Shown here: in pieces, positions 20,010-29,511 of the stretch
How the letters are laid out: the number at the start of each line of letters is the position of its first letter
Numbering within the stretch: the first letter of the stretch is position 1
Source: Saposhnikovia divaricata
Taxonomy: Eukaryota; Streptophyta; Magnoliopsida; Apiales; Apiaceae
NCBI GenBank assembly: GCA_036435485.1
Contig: CM071599.1
Coordinates: forward strand, 3,746,803-3,810,802
Reading direction: 5' to 3'
DNA length: 64,000 nucleotides
Translations under genes and position numbers: made by a program
The notes under the pieces: model-generated
Database searches by the model: none
Told to the model about the DNA's origin: nothing
Seen by the model: the letters and a program-made list of their open reading frames with translations, nothing else

Positions 20010-22476
20010 ATTCTCCCCCTGTTGATTTGTCTTTGACTCCCCCTTTAGTACTACCAGCTCCCCCTGTTGACTTCTCCCCCTTAGTTGAGGAATCCTCTAC
20101 AGATTTATCAAATGCACCATCTTTAGGGTCTTGCTCATCACCATCTCCATCTTTTCCTTGAAAGAATTCTACCTCTTCTGTTGTGGGAATGATAGTGCGG
20201 CTAATCATGTTATATAAGTGTTTTAGCCCTTGACTTTGATGTGCACTTTGGCTTTCAATCCGATTAAGACGACTTTCAGTAGATAACTGATTTTCATGTA
20301 CTTCTGTTTGAATGTCTTCAACCTTATTTGAAAGAGCCGTAATAATTCTGTCTTGAGTAACTGTTATGTCCGAGGAGTCTGAGATTATCTGTTGTTGAGA
20401 GAGTTCAAGAGTATTGATCTTGGTGTTAAATGCAGTCTTCATTATCTGAATGTCATGTTTCACTCCCATAAGCTGACTGTTGACAGAGGTAGATGAAGAA
20501 GACGGTCCATCCACTTGTGCTCGAAGTAAATTTGCTTCAGCTTTAGTTGCCTCAAGTTCCTTTTCTAGAGCTTTAATCTTTTCTTCCAATGAATGAGTGT
20601 ATGTGTCAGTGTGTGCACTCACCTGATTATCACTCTGAGTTTCACTCATCTGACGTGCATGTGTTTCACTCAATTTAGTGGTGATCCTCACATCACTCCT
20701 CACTATTTCCTTAGCTGCTCCAGAAAGTGTACCTGCAGGTAAAATCACCCTAGCCTCCTCTTGGAAGGTCAGTGGTGGTGCAATGGGAGTTCGCAAATCC
20801 CTATCCACAGTCATTTCTATCATGTCAGTTGGAATTGAAGTCTGAATTGCTTCAGTGACAGAAAGACTGAGTTGCCTTCCACTTTCTCCAGTTGAAACTG
20901 CGAGTGGAAAATCCCTTGAGGGAGCCAGGAATGTTCCTCCTGGGAGGGGAGATGATGACTCTATTAATTTTGGCCGAGAGTCAAGATTTCCCTCATTAGC
21001 CTGTGAAGGCTCCTCTACCGTGACTATGGTAGGCACTGTTTCAGTTCCTAAGTGCTCTCCTCTCAATGTGTCTCTATTTTCATCCAGTTCTACATGTTCT
21101 CCCATTGTTAGTAATAACAGTGGGGTTGTGCTTGACACATTACAGGATGCCATGGCTGACTGGCGAAATTCAATGGACTCATCCTGTTGAGAGAATGGTT
21201 CCAGAAGCTGTTCATTTGCCATTTCAAAGTCCATATCCTTTTGGGAGGGTATGGATGAGCTTACAGTTGCCTCGGGTTCATTTCTACTCTTCTTTAGTAG
21301 AGGCAGAGCTGTGGGTTCACTCACTTCTTCACTACTTCTTTCGGTTCTTTTAAGCTGTGATCTCTTCTTTCTGACTTGATAGACTTTATCTGTTTTTGAC
21401 TTTGTGTTTGGCTCTTTGACCTGGGATAGAGATTGTGGTTCTACAATCCCTTGGTCAGTCCTAACAACCACTTGGGTTCCAGAAGAAGATTGAGAGATAG
21501 AAGTAGTTAAGGGATCAGAATGTAATACCTGGTCAGCAGATGAAGTGACATGAGCCTCTTGTGATTGAAATTCCGGCTCAGCTTGTTCAAGAGCAGGTGC
21601 ATTTTGTTCTGGATGCACAACAGCAAGTGCTTGTTGTTCTATGATTGGTTCTGGTTGCTCAAGTACAGGTCCAGGAATAATTGGAAGATGTATGACTGTG
21701 GACATGTACTGAGTAACAAGCACTGGTACGTTGTTGTATTCATTCTGTTGCGAGGCAGCTCTTGTATGAAATTTCTTATGAAAAGACTTTGAATCTTGAG
21801 CTTCCTCATCAACAAATGTATTCTGTAACTCCTCAGAAACCAAGTGATTAAAAATAAGAGTGAAAAATCTAGGATAATAGATTAACACCTTTTCACCCTG
21901 TCTAAAATTCTTTTTAGCATTTATTATTCTTCTGAACATGTTCTTCCAAAGAATTTTACCTATATCAATTCTTCGATTGTGGACAACCGAATAACCAATA
22001 TACTGAATCAGAGAAGGAATATTTGAAAAAGAAGTGTTAGCACAGTTAGCAAACACTCGAATTAAAGTATCAAACAACAAGTACCATTCAGCTACCAAAC
22101 CATTTTTCGGCAAGTTGCTCAATTTCAACTGTCCCTGATAATTAATATCAGTGAAAAACTGAGTCAATTCAGTGTTGGACGGATTATCAACAAAATCAGC
22201 AGTAGGAAGATTCAACACTGTCTTGAGTACTGATTCATTGACTCTGAACTGTGAGTTCCCAACCTTGAATGTAAAGGCATTGGTAGATATAATAGCTGTA
22301 GAACACATCAGTCGTAGAGGTTCCAATTTCATTGGAGCGTCAAGAGATAAAGCACTACTGACGATTGGTTGTTCATTCAAGAAACGAATCCAGGGCTTGA
22401 ATCTTTCAACCATACATTCCTCCGGATCATAAAAACCAACCATGTTGTGCTTAACTAGTTCGAATTCAACAGCCAT
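19960..22476 (-). CDS. Env-position ORF of the inner copia element, N-terminal part (838 aa)
   Basis: Starts at the ATG 22476 (MAVEFELVKHNMVG). Residues about 1-235 form a conserved domain also found in the outer element (WIRFLNEQ, FRVNESVLKTVLNLP, RRIDIGKILWKN, YYPRFFTLIFNHL), resembling the putative plant transposon protein domain. Residues about 255-600 are Pro/Gln/Ser/Thr-rich. Residues about 605-760 look coiled-coil (LEEKIKALEKELEATKAEAN). The C-terminus is a Lys/Gly/Asp/Ser-rich tail. No signal peptide, transmembrane segment or envelope hallmark was seen. The stop lies 50 bases inside the next open frame. The function of such third ORFs is not established. Confidence 0.8.
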   Translation of the reverse strand: MAVEFELVKHNMVGFYDPEECMVERFKPWIRFLNEQPIVSSALSLDAPMKLEPLRLMCSTAIISTNAFTFKVGNSQFRVNESVLKTVLNLPTADFVDNPSNTELTQFFTDINYQGQLKLSNLPKNGLVAEWYLLFDTLIRVFANCANTSFSNIPSLIQYIGYSVVHNRRIDIGKILWKNMFRRIINAKKNFRQGEKVLIYYPRFFTLIFNHLVSEELQNTFVDEEAQDSKSFHKKFHTRAASQQNEYNNVPVLVTQYMSTVIHLPIIPGPVLEQPEPIIEQQALAVVHPEQNAPALEQAEPEFQSQEAHVTSSADQVLHSDPLTTSISQSSSGTQVVVRTDQGIVEPQSLSQVKEPNTKSKTDKVYQVRKKRSQLKRTERSSEEVSEPTALPLLKKSRNEPEATVSSSIPSQKDMDFEMANEQLLEPFSQQDESIEFRQSAMASCNVSSTTPLLLLTMGEHVELDENRDTLRGEHLGTETVPTIVTVEEPSQANEGNLDSRPKLIESSSPLPGGTFLAPSRDFPLAVSTGESGRQLSLSVTEAIQTSIPTDMIEMTVDRDLRTPIAPPLTFQEEARVILPAGTLSGAAKEIVRSDVRITTKLSETHARQMSETQSDNQVSAHTDTYTHSLEEKIKALEKELEATKAEANLLRAQVDGPSSSSTSVNSQLMGVKHDIQIMKTAFNTKINTLELSQQQIISDSSDITVTQDRIITALSNKVEDIQTEVHENQLSTESRLNRIESQSAHQSQGLKHLYNMISRTIIPTTEEVEFFQGKDGDGDEQDPKDGAFDKSVEDSSTKGEKSTGGAGSTKGGVKDKSTGGEFDKGDKSDKGKKSAEG

Positions 22477-23690
22477 TTTAATACAGATTTTAAGCTTTTG
22501 AAATTTTTAAATTTTAGCACAAAATTCAATTAAACTTAATTAATTCGAATTAATAATAAATTAATAATTCGAAAAATAAAAAAGTTCTTGAAAAATTCTC
22601 AAAATCTCAGTATATGATCTAGATACAATCACAAACAACCAGGTAATTTTAGTTTTCTGAAAATCAAACCCAAACTCCTTGAAAAACAGATCGAAAAATT
22701 CAATTTTTCAAAACAAAAACTCGAAAAAAATCGAGTTAAATAACAGTTTAATCAATGATTTTGATCAAGGAATCGATATGAGATCTTGGATTGTTGATAC
22801 AATGATGATTTCAGTCTAAAATCCGGCAGCAATTCGTTATCCCGATGTGTGTATATTGTGTGTATCTATATCGAGTTCTCTGTGACTAAACACGAGAGAT
22901 AGTATGGTAATGATAGTATAGTAGAGATAGTATAGTAGAGATAGTATAGTAGAGATAGTATGGAAATTATATATGCAGCTGTTTATACTATCACCGACAC
23001 TCTTATACTATCACCGACACTCTTATACTATCACCGCAGCCTATACTATTTCTAAGGTTATATCTATACTATTTCTAGTGCCTTAGACTATTACCGAACA
23101 CTTATATTATTTACAAATAACTCTGTTATTACTAACAAGAATTTTATATTATTTATAGACACTTATATTATTACCGACACTGTATTGGAAATTCTATACT
23201 ATTACTTAGATACTAAATAATTTATAGAATTAACAACTATTTACAGATATAATCAATTATTGCTAATAATCTATATTATTACTGAAAAATACATTAACAG
23301 ATTTACTAGATTAAATTTAAACAAGTTATGTACAGGTTATACACTTAGTAATTTACAGAAGTTCGAAACCTTAATAAAATAATAATTTATAACAAATTAT
23401 TTATTTACAACACAAAAATCAACATAGGTTAGCCCTTTTACGAAATCAAACAATAATAACAAAAGGACAAACATTACAAAACAAATAAAATTAAAATATT
23501 CACATAATTATTTTATTTCTAATTTCATAATTGACCAAATAAAATATTAACATGATTGACAAGTGTTCGAAAATAAGCAAGTGGAATTAATTAATGATAA
23601 AATAATTACACAAGTGATTTTAAACAACAAATATTCACAAAATAATCACTTGTTAAATTATTAAAGAACAGACCTCAGATATTAACCAGA
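22477..23690 (-). other. Spacer between pol and ORF3 of the inner element, with TATACTATCACCG repeats
   Basis: No gene. Plus strand 22908-22962 carries repeated GAGATAGTATAGTA units, and 22984-23075 carries TATACTATCACCGACACTCT units, the reverse complement of the CGGTGATAGTATA units in the LTR. The rest is AT-rich. Confidence 0.7.
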
Positions 23691-26600
23691 TTAATTACTA
23701 GGACTATTTAACATACCCAATTCACCAACAATTCTGGTGAATGTGGATTCGTCAAGAGACTTAGTAAAAATATATGCTGTTTGTTCTTCCGTGGGAACAA
23801 AATGTAACTCCACGGTACCATTCATGACATGTTCTCGAATAAAATGATACCTGATGTCAATGTGCTTTGTTCTTGTGTGCTGCACAGGATTGTTGGAGAT
23901 TGCTATGGCACTTGTATTGTCACACAAGATAGGAATCTTGTCAAGTACAAATCCATAATCCCGTAGCTGATTTCTGATCCACAAGATCTGAGCGCAACAG
24001 CTTCCAGCAGCTATGTACTCAGCTTCGGCTGTAGAGTTGGAAACTGTTTGCTGTTTCTTACTATACCAAGAAACCAACCTGCCACCTAGGAATTGACAAC
24101 TCCCAGAGGTGCTTTTTCTATCTACAACACTTCCTGCATAATCTGAATCTGTATATCCAACAAGATTAAAACCAGAATCTTTAGGGTACCAAATTCCCAA
24201 GTTAGGAGTACCCTTAAGATATCTCAAGATTCGTTTTACAGCAATGAGATGCACATCTCTAGGATCCGCTTGGAACCTTGCACACAAGCATGTAGCATGC
24301 ATAATATCAGGTCTACTTGCAGTGAGGTAAAGTAATGAGCCTATCATATCTCTGTAGCTTGTGATATCTACCTTGGCAGAATTTTCACATGCTCCAAATT
24401 TAACAGCTGTAGATGATGGTGTTCTTGCTGAAGAAGAGTCCTCCATTTGATACTTCTTGAGGAGCTCTTTGACATACTTGGATTGACAGATAAATATTCC
24501 ATCTGTCCTTTGACTGATTTGCAATCCAAGAAAGAACTTCAGCTCACCCATCATGCTCATTTCAAATTTACCCTGCATTAACTTAGCAAATTTCTTGCAC
24601 AAAAGATCATTAGTAGACCCAAATATTATATCATCCACATAGACTTGGACTAATATAGTATCATTCTTATGTTTCTTAGTGAAGAGAGTTTTGTCTATGA
24701 CACCTCTAACAAAATCATTTTCAAGTAAAAATTCAGAGAGAGTGTCATACCATTTCCTTGGTGCTTGCTTAAGACCATAGACAGCTTTGAAAAGGAAGTA
24801 TACATAGTCAATTAGATCTGGATCTTCAAAGCCAGGGGGTTGTTCTACATAGACCTCTTCATCTAGCTTGCCATTTAAGAAAGCACTCTTGACATCCATT
24901 TGATAAACTTTAAAGTTTGAGAATGCAGCGAATGCCAAGAATATTCTTATGGCCTCAAGTCTAGCCACTGGAGCATAGGTCTCATCATAGTCGATGCCTT
25001 CAGATTGTGAGTAACCTTTTGCTACTAGTCTTGCTTTATTTCTCGTCACTGTACCATCTTCATCAAGTTTGTTCTTGAATACCCACCTGGTGCCAACTAC
25101 TGGTCTGTCTGTAGGTCTGGGTACCAGCTTCCAAACTTCTTGTTGTTTAAATTGATTGAGTTCATCTTGCATAGCAATCACCCAATCAGGATCAGAGAGA
25201 GCTTCTTCAGTTTTCTTAGGTTCCATTTCAGACAGGAACCCTGAGTAATTACATTGATTCTGAAAAGCTCTTCTAGTCTTCACACCAACAACTGGATCAC
25301 CAATGATTAGCTCAAAAGGATGAGCTCTATTCCAAACAGTCTGTCTGGGAAGATTAGATCTTGATGATTCGCCTTGATTTTCATTGTGATGTTGTGTGTG
25401 ACTAGTTGACCCTTGATTATCTCCCCCTGAGTTGTTGCTGGGTTGACTAGATGATTGTTTAGAGGAGTCAGGGGTAAGTTGACTACTATCATTGCTTTCA
25501 TCACCATCACCCTGATCATCATCATTGTTGTCATTAGCATCAGCAAAAATCTCAGGTGCATTGTCATCATCTGAATCTGTATCTGTCATGTCATCGAAAG
25601 ATAGCTTTTCAGATGGATCCTTAGTTTGGATACTAGGGAGTTTAGTGTCATCAAATGTTACATTGACACTTTCCATCATTTTCTGTTCATCAATCACATA
25701 CACCCTGTATGATCTCATTGAGTAGCCAATAAAAATTGCTTCAAAAGCTTTGGTTTCGAATTTGCCACCTTGATCATCACCTTCTTTAAGTACAAAACAC
25801 TTTGCCCCAAATACATGAAAGTATTTGAGTGAAGGTTTCTTATCAGCCATAATTTCATAGGGTGTCTTCATTTGATCTTTATTGATTAGAGTTCGATTCT
25901 GGGTATAGCACGCAGTATTGATGGCTTCAGCCCAAAAGTACAATGGAAGCCTTGATTCACTTAGCATAGTACGTGCAGCTTCAATCAAGGTTCTATTCTT
26001 TCTTTCCACTACCCCATTTTGCTGAGGAGTTCTTGGAGCTGAATATTGTCTAGTTATACCCTTCTTAGTGCAAAAGTCATTTAGAACTGCATTCTTGAAT
26101 TCAGTTCCATTGTCTGATCTTATAGCTCTCACTGGATACGTAGAATCTCGCTCAATTAACTTGATGTGATCAATCACCAGTTGTGGAGTCTTATCTTTAG
26201 AATTCAAAAACAGAACCCATGTGTATTTTGAAAAATCATCAACAATCACTAGAGCATATCTCTTCCTTGACATAGACATCACATTAACTGGACCAAACAA
26301 ATCCATATGAAGTAATTGTAATGGTTCAGTTATTGAAGATGTATCAGTGCTCCTGTGACTTGCCCTTTTTAGCTTGCCCTTTTGACATGCATCACACAGT
26401 CCTTCTTGAGTGAATTCCATTGAAGGCAAACCTCTCACCAATTCTCTTTTGACTAGAGAATTCATTGTTTTGAAATTGAGGTGAGAAAGTTTCTTGTGCC
26501 ATAGCCAACTCTCGTCATTAGATGCTTTAGTGTAGAAGCAAGTGACTTCTTCGGTGCTTCCTGAGTTCATATTGGCTACGTACAGATTTCCTTTTCTAAC

Positions 26601-26963
26601 TCCTGTCAGTTGTGGCTTTTCATGTCTCTTGTGTGAAATTAGACAATTCTTCTTGTTGAAATGAACTTCATAACCTTTATCACAGAATTGACTGACACTG
26701 AGCAAATTGTGCTCAAGTCCTTTCACAAAAGACACTTCATCAATGATAACATTTCCAGCTTCAAGTCTGCCATATCCATCAGTTCTACCTTTGCTGTTAT
26801 CTCCAAAGGTAACTACTGGGCCGGCCTTCTCCACCACATTTGTCAGCAGGGTTCTGTCTCCAGTCATATGCCTTGAACATCCACTGTCCAAGATCCAGGT
26901 CACTCGTTCAACCTGCTCAACACCCTGCAATGACAAACGGATTAAACTTTCTTCGGAACCCAA
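23691..26963 (-). CDS. Pol polyprotein of the inner copia element (PR-INT-RT-RNase H), intact
   Basis: 1090 codons without a stop. The frame opens with TTG, not ATG, in the -1 frame relative to gag. Protease DSG is at residues 26-28. The GAG-pre-integrase zinc finger uses H156, H161, C190 and C193. The integrase catalytic triad fits D221, D284 and E320 (35 residues between the last two). An Asp/Asn/Ser-rich linker lies at about 455-540. RT spans about 595-840 with QMDVKSAFLNG and YVDD at 775-778. RNase H is at about 925-1070, with TDSDYAGSVVDRKSTSG and STAEAEYIAA. All catalytic motifs I can check are present, and length and order are normal for plant Ty1/copia. Expression needs a frameshift or splicing at the gag boundary. 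Confidence 0.95.
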   Translation of the reverse strand: MGSEESLIRLSLQGVEQVERVTWILDSGCSRHMTGDRTLLTNVVEKAGPVVTFGDNSKGRTDGYGRLEAGNVIIDEVSFVKGLEHNLLSVSQFCDKGYEVHFNKKNCLISHKRHEKPQLTGVRKGNLYVANMNSGSTEEVTCFYTKASNDESWLWHKKLSHLNFKTMNSLVKRELVRGLPSMEFTQEGLCDACQKGKLKRASHRSTDTSSITEPLQLLHMDLFGPVNVMSMSRKRYALVIVDDFSKYTWVLFLNSKDKTPQLVIDHIKLIERDSTYPVRAIRSDNGTEFKNAVLNDFCTKKGITRQYSAPRTPQQNGVVERKNRTLIEAARTMLSESRLPLYFWAEAINTACYTQNRTLINKDQMKTPYEIMADKKPSLKYFHVFGAKCFVLKEGDDQGGKFETKAFEAIFIGYSMRSYRVYVIDEQKMMESVNVTFDDTKLPSIQTKDPSEKLSFDDMTDTDSDDDNAPEIFADANDNNDDDQGDGDESNDSSQLTPDSSKQSSSQPSNNSGGDNQGSTSHTQHHNENQGESSRSNLPRQTVWNRAHPFELIIGDPVVGVKTRRAFQNQCNYSGFLSEMEPKKTEEALSDPDWVIAMQDELNQFKQQEVWKLVPRPTDRPVVGTRWVFKNKLDEDGTVTRNKARLVAKGYSQSEGIDYDETYAPVARLEAIRIFLAFAAFSNFKVYQMDVKSAFLNGKLDEEVYVEQPPGFEDPDLIDYVYFLFKAVYGLKQAPRKWYDTLSEFLLENDFVRGVIDKTLFTKKHKNDTILVQVYVDDIIFGSTNDLLCKKFAKLMQGKFEMSMMGELKFFLGLQISQRTDGIFICQSKYVKELLKKYQMEDSSSARTPSSTAVKFGACENSAKVDITSYRDMIGSLLYLTASRPDIMHATCLCARFQADPRDVHLIAVKRILRYLKGTPNLGIWYPKDSGFNLVGYTDSDYAGSVVDRKSTSGSCQFLGGRLVSWYSKKQQTVSNSTAEAEYIAAGSCCAQILWIRNQLRDYGFVLDKIPILCDNTSAIAISNNPVQHTRTKHIDIRYHFIREHVMNGTVELHFVPTEEQTAYIFTKSLDESTFTRIVGELGMLNSPSN

Positions 26964-29413
26964 ATTTGATTGGGTCCAGAGTACTTAAAGAATTGGCCTT
27001 TATTAGGCAAAACAACATTCTTTATTTTAACAACAGCTTTATCATCATTCAACAAACATTTCACTTTATAAACAGATTTGACAGTCTTTTGTTTCAGTTT
27101 AGATATCCATGTTTGTTTAGTAACAATATCATTGACTGGACATTTGACTTTGTAAACAGCCTTCATAAAACTTTGTTTAGGCTTTGGTACAAATGTCTCT
27201 CTCCTAACATAAGGAGGACTAGCAGTCTTTGATCTAACATTATTCCTGTTCATATGTTGTCGAGGAGCAGTCTTATTATCACATGCATGATTACCATTAA
27301 AGTAAGCAGACATCACATTAAAGGCACAAGACATACAGTTGACAACACCACATGCTTTATGATTAGAATCAATGATTGGCATGTTATTCATGTTAGACAT
27401 TTTATTGTTCTGCTTCAACTTGTTACCACCTAATCCAGTCTTAGAAGAACTAGCTGATTCAACAACTTTGACTGGTACTTTAGGTACATCTTTCTTGGAT
27501 GAAACATTTGTTGTGTTAACGTCTTCAACTGATTTAGCCTTAACAAATACTGTGACATTTTTCTTGGATGACACATTCTTTGTATTATAGTTCTTAGCAG
27601 TTCTATCCTTAACACATTTATTCTTAACAAGAACTGTGCCATTTGCAGCGTCCTCATTTCTCATTTCTTCATGTATGACCATAGAACGAATATCTGGTGG
27701 ACCAGCATCAGATTTCGTAAACATTGGTTTTTCAACATTCTTGAGAATATATGGTATACCTCTTTCTTTAGCTGGGATAGAATTAGGAGAATGATTACTC
27801 AAAGAACCAACAGCTTGACTGTAATCAAATCCTATTCCTACAGTTTGTTCTACTGCTTGTTTGTTGAAGAATTCTTTAGAAACTTTAACAGTATTATAAC
27901 ACGTTCTAACCTGTGTTTCAAGTTCTCTAATCTTGGTTTCTTGTTCAGCAATTTTATCAACTTGTTTTGACATGTATTCTCCTAGACCCTTTTCTCTGCA
28001 GTTAAGTCGAGCTATTTCTTCTATATTCTTATCTTGATTAACCTGCACCTTTTTTAAATCTAACATTTGATTTTCAAGGTTAGTGTTAACAAGACTTATT
28101 CTCTCGTACCCTCTTTCTGCATTATTCAAGGAACTACGTAAACTATCAATTAACTGAGCATCAGTAAGAATTACCGGTGTGGTATAATAAGTTGAAGATT
28201 CAGCATTTGCCACCAACGCAAAGTTTCCATATTCTTCATCTTCGCTATCTGTATCATCCCAGCTTTTACCAGCAGCCACATAAGCTCTTCCACTTTTCTT
28301 CTTTTCAGAAGCATAATCTTTCTTCTGTGCTTGCTTGGGTTTCTGACACTCAGTAGCAAAGTGTCCCAACTCATTACAATTGAAACAACGGATTTTGCTT
28401 CTGTCAACAGTTCCAGTTTTATAACCTCCCCTGTTACTAGAGGATGAAGAACCTCCTCTCTGAAATCTGTTATTTGACTTAAACCTGAACTTTGGATTTC
28501 TTCTGAATCTGAAGTTACTAAATTGTCTCACCATCATTGCCATAGATTCATCTTCTAATTGATCTAGCTCTTCAAGTGAATAAAATTCTCCACCATCCTG
28601 AGTAGTTGGTGTTTGGCCAAGTTCTACTTCAGTTTGTTCCTTGTTGAAACTGTTAGGTTGAACAACTTTAGTTTCCACTTCCTTAGGAACATCAACCACT
28701 AGAGCTGTAGAAGAATTTGCCATTCTGCCTTTGCCATAGAATTCCTTTTGTTGTACTTGTTCTAATTCATATGTTTTCAGAACACCAAATAGCCTTTCAA
28801 GAGCAACCTGAGTTAAGTCTCTAGATTCTCTGATGGCAGTGATTCTATGCTCCAAGTGAGTAGGCATAGTTAGTAAAAACTTAATGTTGATTTCCTTCTG
28901 AGTATAATGCTTGCCATGAACTTGCAAGTTGTTGATTATCTTGTTATACCTTTCGAACACTTCCTGAATGCCTTCATTAGGGCCAGCTCTAAAGTGTTCA
29001 TATTCAGAAGTTAGAATTTGTAGTCTATTTTCCTTGACTTCATCAGTCCCTTCATTAATGACCTCAATAGTTTCCCAGATGTGCTTAGCAGTTTTACAAT
29101 TTCTCACATGGCTATACATTACAGCATCTAGGGAATCCAATAGAATGAGTCTCAAATTTTTATCCAATCCAGCTTCCTCCTTATCTTCAGAGGTATAGTT
29201 CTTAGGGTCCTTTGGATATGATTTGGCAGGGACTGTTACAGTTCCATTGACAACTGTTTCAGTATCATGTTGCATGGGAGTTACTGGTCCATTTTCCAAA
29301 ACCCACAAAAATCTTGGGTTTGCTACATCAAGAAATAACTCCATTTTATTTTTCCACATATCATAATTATCTTTATTAAAGATAGGAATTTTAACATTGC
29401 CTTTGGCTGACAT
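26942..29413 (-). CDS. Gag polyprotein of the inner copia element
   Basis: 823 codons from the ATG at 29413, 98 bp after the LTR. N-terminal NYDMWKNKMELFL (about residues 16-30), UBN2-type core (about 90-225, with AKHIWETIEV and LERLFGVLKTYELE), then an Arg/Ser-rich segment and one CCHC zinc knuckle CFNCNELGHFATEC (about 343-356). A long helical region follows (about 420-520). A Cys/His-rich stretch near residue 690 (CGVVNCMSC) is not a CCHC knuckle, unlike the second knuckle in the outer Gag. It ends GPNQIWVPKKV and a TAA at 26942, overlapping the pol frame by about 40 bases. It forms the particle and packages element RNA by family analogy. Confidence 0.94.
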   Translation of the reverse strand: MSAKGNVKIPIFNKDNYDMWKNKMELFLDVANPRFLWVLENGPVTPMQHDTETVVNGTVTVPAKSYPKDPKNYTSEDKEEAGLDKNLRLILLDSLDAVMYSHVRNCKTAKHIWETIEVINEGTDEVKENRLQILTSEYEHFRAGPNEGIQEVFERYNKIINNLQVHGKHYTQKEINIKFLLTMPTHLEHRITAIRESRDLTQVALERLFGVLKTYELEQVQQKEFYGKGRMANSSTALVVDVPKEVETKVVQPNSFNKEQTEVELGQTPTTQDGGEFYSLEELDQLEDESMAMMVRQFSNFRFRRNPKFRFKSNNRFQRGGSSSSSNRGGYKTGTVDRSKIRCFNCNELGHFATECQKPKQAQKKDYASEKKKSGRAYVAAGKSWDDTDSEDEEYGNFALVANAESSTYYTTPVILTDAQLIDSLRSSLNNAERGYERISLVNTNLENQMLDLKKVQVNQDKNIEEIARLNCREKGLGEYMSKQVDKIAEQETKIRELETQVRTCYNTVKVSKEFFNKQAVEQTVGIGFDYSQAVGSLSNHSPNSIPAKERGIPYILKNVEKPMFTKSDAGPPDIRSMVIHEEMRNEDAANGTVLVKNKCVKDRTAKNYNTKNVSSKKNVTVFVKAKSVEDVNTTNVSSKKDVPKVPVKVVESASSSKTGLGGNKLKQNNKMSNMNNMPIIDSNHKACGVVNCMSCAFNVMSAYFNGNHACDNKTAPRQHMNRNNVRSKTASPPYVRRETFVPKPKQSFMKAVYKVKCPVNDIVTKQTWISKLKQKTVKSVYKVKCLLNDDKAVVKIKNVVLPNKGQFFKYSGPNQIWVPKKV

Positions 29414-29496
29414 GATGAATTTTTAAGAGAGTTAAAAATTCGAGGTTGATTTTTGATTGAGTAAAAATAGGATCTTGATTTGTATATCAATCAAAT

Positions 29497-29509
29497 GGCT
29501 TTGATACCA
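29497..29509 (-). other. Primer-binding site of the inner copia element
   Basis: TGGTATCAAAGCC on the minus strand, two bases after the 5' LTR; initiator-Met tRNA type with one change from TGGTATCAGAGC. Confidence 0.85.
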
Positions 29510-29511
29510 AT

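Noticed and set aside
13999..22432. Several plus-strand open frames of 60-111 codons opposite the env-position ORFs
   Set aside because: They are complementary shadows of minus-strand coding sequence.
25307..29198. Other-frame open frames inside inner gag and pol
   Set aside because: They coincide with Asp/Asn- and Ser-rich codon repeats of the true frames and show no domains.
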